From Paenibacillus castaneae (lineage in GTDB: Bacteria; Bacillota; Bacilli; Paenibacillales; Paenibacillaceae), in assembly GCF_002884445.1 (NCBI RefSeq), contig NZ_KZ614144.1, forward strand, positions 6,085,920 through 6,149,919: 64,000 bases of DNA, read 5' to 3'. Numbering within the stretch: position 1 is the stretch's first letter; each line of letters opens with the position of its first letter. The notes beneath the pieces are model-generated. The model ran no database searches. It saw only the letters and a list, made by a program, of their open reading frames with translations, and had not been told where the DNA came from. Positions 59,405 through 64,000 of the stretch are shown one piece after another. A program made the position numbers and the translations under genes.

Positions 59405-60967
59405 TTACTTGATCAATCCCTGCTCCTTCAACCATTCCTCTGCGACCACACGGGCCTGCTTACCGTCCAGATCAACTTTGCCATTCAGTGCAGACATGGT
59501 TCCATCATCGATCTTTCCAGCTAATAAATTAAGAACTTCCTGAAGCTCGGGATGCTTCTCGAGTGTATCCATACGAACAATGGGCGCCGCATAATAAGGA
59601 GGAAAAAACTTTTTGTCGTCCATAATCACCTTCAAATTAAACGCTTGAATGCGTCCATCCGTAGCAAATGCATCATTGACGTCTGTTGTCCCTTCTTTCA
59701 CAGCGCTGTATGTCAACCCGGCGTCGAGCCCCTTCGCTTCCTTGAAGTTCATTCCATATACGGATTTCAGTCCCAAATATCCATCCGGACGCTCCAAAAA
59801 TTCATGAGTCGCTCCCAGCACTAAACTAGAGGATTTCAAGGCCAAGTCCGAGAAGGTTTCAATCCCTAATTTCTCCGCATGATCCCTTTTCATTGCGAGC
59901 GTATACGTATTATTAAATCCAAACGGCTTTAGCCAAGTCACTTGGAATTTTTCCTCATACGCAGCCTTTACCTTTTCATAGGTTACCTCAGGATCACCTG
60001 CGATAGGCTTTTCCTTCAACACTGAGGTCCAGCCCGTACCGGTATACTCCGGAAATAGATCAATATCTCCGCTAACCAATGCATTATGGGTCACCTGCGA
60101 GCCGCCTAGAAACGGCTTTCGGATCACCTTCAATTCGGTTTTGTCCTCTATTAAGGAAGCCAGCATATGAACCAAAATATCTTGTTCAGTGTAGTTTTTG
60201 CCTCCGACTACAATGGAATCTGCTCCGCCTTGGCCCCCTCGCATCGCAACAACCCCGACAATCAGCCCTATTATGAGTACAGCTATTAAAGTGAGCTCGA
60301 TTCTTTTGAATACTTTGGATCTTTCCTTGCCTCTTTTCTTGACTCCTTTCGGCGTTACAGCCTTCTCCATTCTCTCGAGAATGAAATCAAATAAGAGAGC
60401 AAGCAGCGCTGCCGGGATCGTACCCGCTAGAATCAATTCTGTATTAACGGTTGAAATTCCTCTGAATATTAAATCGCCCAGGCCTCCCGCTCCGACAAGC
60501 GAGGCTAGTGTAGCTACACCGATAATCATAACGGTTGCGGTACGAATACCGGCCATAATGACATTCAAGGCCAGAGGCAGCTCAATCTTGGTCATAACCT
60601 GCCAGCTCGTCATGCCCATTCCCACGCCGGCTTCCTTTATCGACTTCTCAACATTCATAATACCTGTATACGTGTTCCTCATAATCGGCAGCAGCGCATA
60701 TACGGTTAAGGCAACAATAGCCGGAACCATTCCGATACCTACGAGAGGAATCATAAATCCTAATAGCGCCAAGCTTGGAATCGTTTGAAATAAGGAAGCT
60801 ACCCCTATAATAGGGGACGCCAATCTTGGAAACCGCGTAAGGATTAGCCCGGTCGGTATAGAGATGACAATGGCTATGATTAAAGCGATAAACGAGATTT
60901 GAATATGCTCTAATGTGGCTTGGATTATATCCTCTTGTCTGTTCTTGATAACATCCCAGAAACTCAT
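59405..60967 (-). CDS. ABC permease-substrate-binding fusion (OpuB/OpuC/EgtU type)
   Basis: This 520-residue protein joins a permease of about five helices (to about 200; EAA loop around GVGMGMTSWQVMTKIELPLALN) to an OpuAC-type binding domain (about 255-520; VVGGKNYTEQDILVHM, DLFPEYTGTGW, FGFNNTYTLAM, DAFATDGRI). A basic stretch and a further helix join them. Fused forms of this type import glycine betaine, choline, carnitine or ergothioneine. Residues that would separate these cannot be judged by eye. It follows the ATPase gene by 14 bp. Confidence 0.92.
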   Translation of the reverse strand: MSFWDVIKNRQEDIIQATLEHIQISFIALIIAIVISIPTGLILTRFPRLASPIIGVASLFQTIPSLALLGFMIPLVGIGMVPAIVALTVYALLPIMRNTYTGIMNVEKSIKEAGVGMGMTSWQVMTKIELPLALNVIMAGIRTATVMIIGVATLASLVGAGGLGDLIFRGISTVNTELILAGTIPAALLALLFDFILERMEKAVTPKGVKKRGKERSKVFKRIELTLIAVLIIGLIVGVVAMRGGQGGADSIVVGGKNYTEQDILVHMLASLIEDKTELKVIRKPFLGGSQVTHNALVSGDIDLFPEYTGTGWTSVLKEKPIAGDPEVTYEKVKAAYEEKFQVTWLKPFGFNNTYTLAMKRDHAEKLGIETFSDLALKSSSLVLGATHEFLERPDGYLGLKSVYGMNFKEAKGLDAGLTYSAVKEGTTDVNDAFATDGRIQAFNLKVIMDDKKFFPPYYAAPIVRMDTLEKHPELQEVLNLLAGKIDDGTMSALNGKVDLDGKQARVVAEEWLKEQGLIK

Positions 60968-60981
60968 GGCTAACCTCCGGA

Positions 60982-62091
60982 TTACATCTGTTTAAGTAGA
61001 GCGTCAATTAAACTTGAATTGGTGACAAGTCCCGCTAATTGCCCATTACCCTGCACAACGGCCACGCTGTTCAAACCATGCTGCTTCATTATTTCCACAG
61101 TATCTACTACGCTCGTGCCGATTTGAACCCTAACAATGTCGGCTTTCATAATATCCTGCAAAGTCAAATCCTCATTCCGGTATTGCTCTTCCAGCATTTC
61201 TTTCGTCACGATTCCCTTCAGAATGCGATGCTGATCTGTGACAAGCAGCGTATTCACTCGATATTGCTTCATCAGCTTTGCCCCATGAGCTAAGCCTCTC
61301 GTCAAGAACACCGTAACGGGGTTCGCGACCATGACGTCCTCGACCATCAGGTTTTCAGATTCATTCATTCGGTTTTCACCAATAAAATTGCGGACAAAAT
61401 CGTTTTTAGGCCGCCTAATGATGCGATCTGGCGTATCCGATTGAATGATTTCGCCGCCCTTCATTATAACGATGCGGTCAGCGATTTTTAACGCTTCGTC
61501 CATATCATGGGATACAAATACAATCGTTTTCTTCACCTCAACCTGCAGTCGAATCAATTCGTCCTGAAGCTGATCACGGCTGATCGGATCTAATGCACTA
61601 AACGGCTCGTCCATTAAAATAATGGATGGCTCCGCTGCTAATGCGCGAATAACTCCAATTCTCTGCTGCTGTCCGCCGCTTAATTCGGAAGGGTAACGCT
61701 CACTGTATTGCTCAGGATGTAATCCGACCATCTCCATCAATTGTTCAATTCTTTTCTCATACGAGGATTTTTCCATTTTTTTCAGCTTAGGAACCACTGC
61801 AATATTATTTTTGATATTCATATGTGGGAATAGTCCAATCTGCTGAATGACATATCCAATATTTCTCCTTAGCTCCACAGGATCTATCTTGGAAATATCC
61901 TTCCCATCCACTAAAATTTGACCGGATGTAGGCTCAACTAAACGATTGATCATTTTCATCGTTGTTGTTTTGCCGCAGCCACTCGGTCCAATAAGGGTAA
62001 TTAATTCGCCTTCCTTGATTTCCAAATTAATCCCCTTTAACACCAGGTTTCCGTTTTTATATTTTTTCGTTACATTTTTGAACTGAATCAA
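60982..62091 (-). CDS. Quaternary-amine/ergothioneine ABC transporter ATPase with CBS domains
   Basis: This 369-residue protein has an ATPase domain (Walker A GPSGCGKTTTM, signature ELSGGQQQRIGVIRALA, Walker B IILMDEPFSALDP) and a C-terminal CBS pair (about 250-369). CBS domains in OpuA/OpuC respond to ionic strength or cyclic di-AMP. The start is TTG 62091 with GAGGTG upstream. It is the first gene of the two-gene operon with the fused permease. Functional names in use for such pairs are OpuB/OpuC, BilE and EgtV-EgtU. Confidence 0.9.
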   Translation of the reverse strand: MIQFKNVTKKYKNGNLVLKGINLEIKEGELITLIGPSGCGKTTTMKMINRLVEPTSGQILVDGKDISKIDPVELRRNIGYVIQQIGLFPHMNIKNNIAVVPKLKKMEKSSYEKRIEQLMEMVGLHPEQYSERYPSELSGGQQQRIGVIRALAAEPSIILMDEPFSALDPISRDQLQDELIRLQVEVKKTIVFVSHDMDEALKIADRIVIMKGGEIIQSDTPDRIIRRPKNDFVRNFIGENRMNESENLMVEDVMVANPVTVFLTRGLAHGAKLMKQYRVNTLLVTDQHRILKGIVTKEMLEEQYRNEDLTLQDIMKADIVRVQIGTSVVDTVEIMKQHGLNSVAVVQGNGQLAGLVTNSSLIDALLKQM

Positions 62092-62194
62092 GCCAACACC
62101 TCATTTTTCCCATTAGGTTCAGTACAGAGCTTAGCTCGTTCTATTCTGCCCAATAATTCCTTTCCTACACTTTCAGAGAAGCAAAAAATAGGCA

Positions 62195-62236
62195 CAAAAA
62201 AAGGCCCATCCCTCGCTCCTGCAAGGGATAGACCTC
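62195..62236 (-). terminator. Terminator left behind by a decayed SDR gene
   Basis: GGCCCATCCCT and AGGGATAGACC pair across 62202-62235 with mismatches; the minus strand ends in seven T. It directly follows the SDR remnant. Confidence 0.65.
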
Positions 62237-62269
62237 TGTTCTATATAGGATCATTTATATGATTATTAT

Positions 62270-62355
62270 TTAGCCGTAACGCCGCCATCAACAGGAAGTC
62301 AATGCCTGTTATATATGAGGAAGCATCCGAAGCAAGGAATAAGACCGCTGCAAAA
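62270..62355 (-). pseudogene. C-terminal remnant of an SDR oxidoreductase
   Basis: The minus strand reads FAAVLFLASDASSYITGIDF, the usual C-terminal motif of FabG/glucose-dehydrogenase SDRs. A frameshift follows, then VDGGVTAK and TAA at 62272-62270. About 30 codons survive, bounded upstream by the terminator of the next gene. It differs from the intact SDR at 62972, so it is not a piece of that gene. Confidence 0.75.
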
Positions 62356-62363
62356 TTGCACAG

Positions 62364-62411
62364 CAAAAAAAAAGGCCATACAGGCTCTTCCAGCCTGTAC
62401 AACCTTTTTTT
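62364..62411 (-). terminator. Intrinsic terminator of the GIY-YIG gene
   Basis: AGGCCATACAGGCT pairs with AGCCTGTACAACCT across 62373-62405, with A and T runs at both sides, so it can act in both directions. Confidence 0.85.
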
Positions 62412-62425
62412 GATCAATCATCCTA

Positions 62426-62785
62426 TTACCAGTCTCTAAACACTTTGTCTACATTGTATTTCGCTTTGAATTTGTTGATGATATAGGTTTCGTAAATATC
62501 ACGGTCAACCGGATCCTCGACAATACAAACCTCAATTTTCGTTACTTCGTCTCTGTGCATTTTGATAACAGATACCGTATCCTCGAAATGTTTTTTGATT
62601 CTTGGACGCAGCTTCCTTGCTTTGCCTACGAACAATAGCTCCCCGCTTTTGTTGTAAAACATAAAAATGCCGCCCTTTTCTCTGGAAATCAGATGAAAGT
62701 CAGTAAAACCGTAAATATGGCTTAACTGAGGTGCCGTTTGTTTCGTAATGGTAACGTCCGGTGTAGGGATGGTTATGTTTATCAT
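62426..62785 (-). CDS. GIY-YIG nuclease domain protein (YurQ/UvrC-N-like)
   Basis: This 119-residue protein is one GIY-YIG domain: GGIFMFYNKSGELLFVGKARKLRPRIKKHF, with the Arg-rich helix, then EVTKIEVCIVEDPVDRDIYETYIINKFKAKYN, which carries the metal-binding Glu. It resembles the N-terminal nuclease of UvrC and B. subtilis YurQ. The first Tyr of the GIY motif is Phe, still compatible with the fold. About 30 N-terminal residues are unrelated. A role in repair is inferred from family only. Confidence 0.87.
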   Translation of the reverse strand: MINITIPTPDVTITKQTAPQLSHIYGFTDFHLISREKGGIFMFYNKSGELLFVGKARKLRPRIKKHFEDTVSVIKMHRDEVTKIEVCIVEDPVDRDIYETYIINKFKAKYNVDKVFRDW

Positions 62786-62971
62786 TTATAGCTCACTTCC
62801 TCATTCTATATAGTAGTAAATACTATCACAAACCACATTGTAAAACCAATCTTGCCTAGAACAATAACTAATGTGTTTCAGTTGAATAAAGCTTTGCTTT
62901 CTACTGTAAACATTTGTTATCGTTGAGGTAGAGTTGCTTTTGCAATGAACCGTCTAAATGGAGGAACTATT

Positions 62972-63751
62972 ATGATCTCATTGAAAAATAAAATAGCTAT
63001 TGTTACAGGAGCTAGCAGATCCACTGGAATTGGAACAGCGATATGCCGCTCGCTTGCAAGATTAGGAGCACATATTTTTTTTACGCATTGGAGTAGATTT
63101 GATGAAACAGAAGGCAACGGCGGGGAGAAAGGTTGGCCGGATCAGCTGTGCAAGGAATTAGAAGCTCTAGGCGTGAGGGCAAGCCATATGGAAGCCGATT
63201 TAGCTCTACCGGAAACGCCCTCCCTAATTATGGATCAAGTAGAGAAATCATTAGGGCATGCTTCTATCCTGATTAATAATGCTGCGTATTGTGTACCTAC
63301 AAATTTCCGGGATTTGAATATGGAAACCTTAGATCAACATTATAACGTAAACAATCGTGGAACCATTCTGCTCAGTACAGAATTTGCTAAGAGATTTGAA
63401 CAGCATCATGCCAAAGGGACTGCCGGGAGAATTATATTTATGGTATCCAAAGGGCCTGATCCGAATAATTTGGCGTATATTGCAACAAAGGGTGCGTTAA
63501 TCAGCTTGATCGAGCCCCTCTCAGTAGGTTTGGCCTCGCTTCACATTACGGTAAATGGATTCGATCCTGGACCAACCGATTCAGGTTGGATGGATGATGA
63601 CATGAAAGCAGGATTTCTTCCTATGTTCCCGATGGGACGAATCGGACTGCCGGAGGATGCAGCCAAAGCGATTAGCTTCTTAGCAAGTGATGAATCACAG
63701 TGGATAACAGGACAAGTCATCAAATCAGAAGGCGGATTTCTAGGAAAATAA
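62972..63751 (+). CDS. SDR-family oxidoreductase
   Basis: This 259-residue classical SDR has a variant cofactor loop TGASRSTGIGTAICRSLARLG, NNAAYC, and Tyr-x3-Lys in AYIATKGAL, with the Ser in FMVSKGP. The insert FDETEGNGGEKGWPDQL between strand 2 and helix 3 marks a subgroup of Bacillota SDRs seen next to antibiotic or stress genes. GGAGG six bases before ATG 62972 excludes the longer form. A DUF1697 gene follows after 43 bp, probably co-transcribed. Confidence 0.88.
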   Translation: MISLKNKIAIVTGASRSTGIGTAICRSLARLGAHIFFTHWSRFDETEGNGGEKGWPDQLCKELEALGVRASHMEADLALPETPSLIMDQVEKSLGHASILINNAAYCVPTNFRDLNMETLDQHYNVNNRGTILLSTEFAKRFEQHHAKGTAGRIIFMVSKGPDPNNLAYIATKGALISLIEPLSVGLASLHITVNGFDPGPTDSGWMDDDMKAGFLPMFPMGRIGLPEDAAKAISFLASDESQWITGQVIKSEGGFLGK

Positions 63752-63794
63752 CTGGCAGCTGCTAGACCAATATCCAAAGAAAGTAGGGAAATAA

Positions 63795-64000
63795 ATGACG
63801 ATTTATATCGCGCTGCTGCGAGGGATTAATGTAGGCGGGAAAAATATAATCAAAATGGCCGAATTGAAGCGCATGTTTGAAGCGATGGGCCTTGGTCCCG
63901 TTCAAACCTATATTCAAAGCGGCAATGTTCTATTCCAATCCAATGCGGAGGAAGCGCCGCTGCGCAAGCAGATTGAACATGAGATCGAGGCGGTCTTCGG
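63795..64000 (+). CDS. DUF1697 domain protein, 5' portion
   Basis: The first 68 codons of a DUF1697 gene continue beyond the window. The opening IYIALLRGINVGGKNIIKM followed by QTYIQSGNVLFQS is diagnostic for this family of about 180 residues, whose function is unknown. GTAGGGA lies eight bases before the ATG. It follows the SDR in the same direction. Confidence 0.9.
   Translation, partial: MTIYIALLRGINVGGKNIIKMAELKRMFEAMGLGPVQTYIQSGNVLFQSNAEEAPLRKQIEHEIEAVF

Noticed and set aside
1..64000. tRNA, rRNA, intact insertion sequences, prophage or CRISPR loci
   Set aside because: None was seen by reading; a covariance-model tRNA scan was not possible here, so a missed tRNA cannot be excluded.

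Overview
The window looks like chromosome of a low-to-mid GC endospore-forming Bacillota, most likely a Paenibacillus or close relative. Reasons: strong AGGAGG ribosome binding sites with ATG/GTG/TTG starts, KinA-E style PAS kinases, a guanine riboswitch ahead of xpt, a yjlC-ndh pair behind a Rex-like box, an mhqR-type quinone-stress operon, and two futalosine-route menaquinone genes. This is inferred from protein families only. No rRNA, tRNA, CRISPR array, intact transposon or prophage was seen.

Layout. 1-4.8 kb: a cut two-component kinase and its LuxR-type regulator, an FMN reductase, a VOC protein, a TetM/OtrA-type ribosomal protection GTPase and a YceI protein. 4.96-5.23 kb: a dense array of 25-27 bp palindromes with two alternating spacers. 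5.2-15 kb: a MATE exporter, a Glu/Ala-only small protein, two unknown membrane proteins, a PAS sensor kinase, a 7TM-PAS-GGDEF protein and a KtrB potassium channel subunit. 15-19.4 kb: mqnB-mqnD, an SDR, a luciferase-like oxidoreductase and a beta-carbonic anhydrase. 19.4-30.5 kb: small regulators and enzymes, an MraY/WecA-type transferase, unknown membrane or secreted proteins, a lipoprotein that seems to start at AUU, and decayed gene pieces.

30.5-37.2 kb: an operon of MarR repressor, ring-cleaving dioxygenase, carboxylesterase and flavin reductase, matching the MhqR regulon of Bacillus, with palindromic operators over its promoter. Beyond it lies an ABC exporter-OmpR regulator-kinase operon. 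37.3-48 kb: dbpA, a GDYXXLXY membrane protein, a TipAS-type MerR regulator, a two-gene glycosylation unit and an unusual cNMP-binding/AAA-like/patatin fusion whose catalytic Asp is Asn.

48-52.3 kb: yjlC-ndh (aerobic NADH oxidation), an AraC-family remnant, and an actin-type segregation cassette: a ParM/AlfA-like filament protein, a ParR/AlfB-like adaptor, and a downstream array of 10-bp iterons on the same helical phase. This is the strongest candidate for an undescribed system here. 52.4-64 kb: a pair of nitrilase paralogs, one GNAT-fused with Ser in place of the nucleophilic Cys, then greA, riboswitch-xpt, a phospholipase D protein, an RlmN-family enzyme, an OpuB/EgtUV-type transporter, an SDR remnant, a GIY-YIG protein, an SDR and the start of a DUF1697 gene.

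Starts were chosen by Shine-Dalgarno spacing. Functional calls rest on motif recognition, not on searches.
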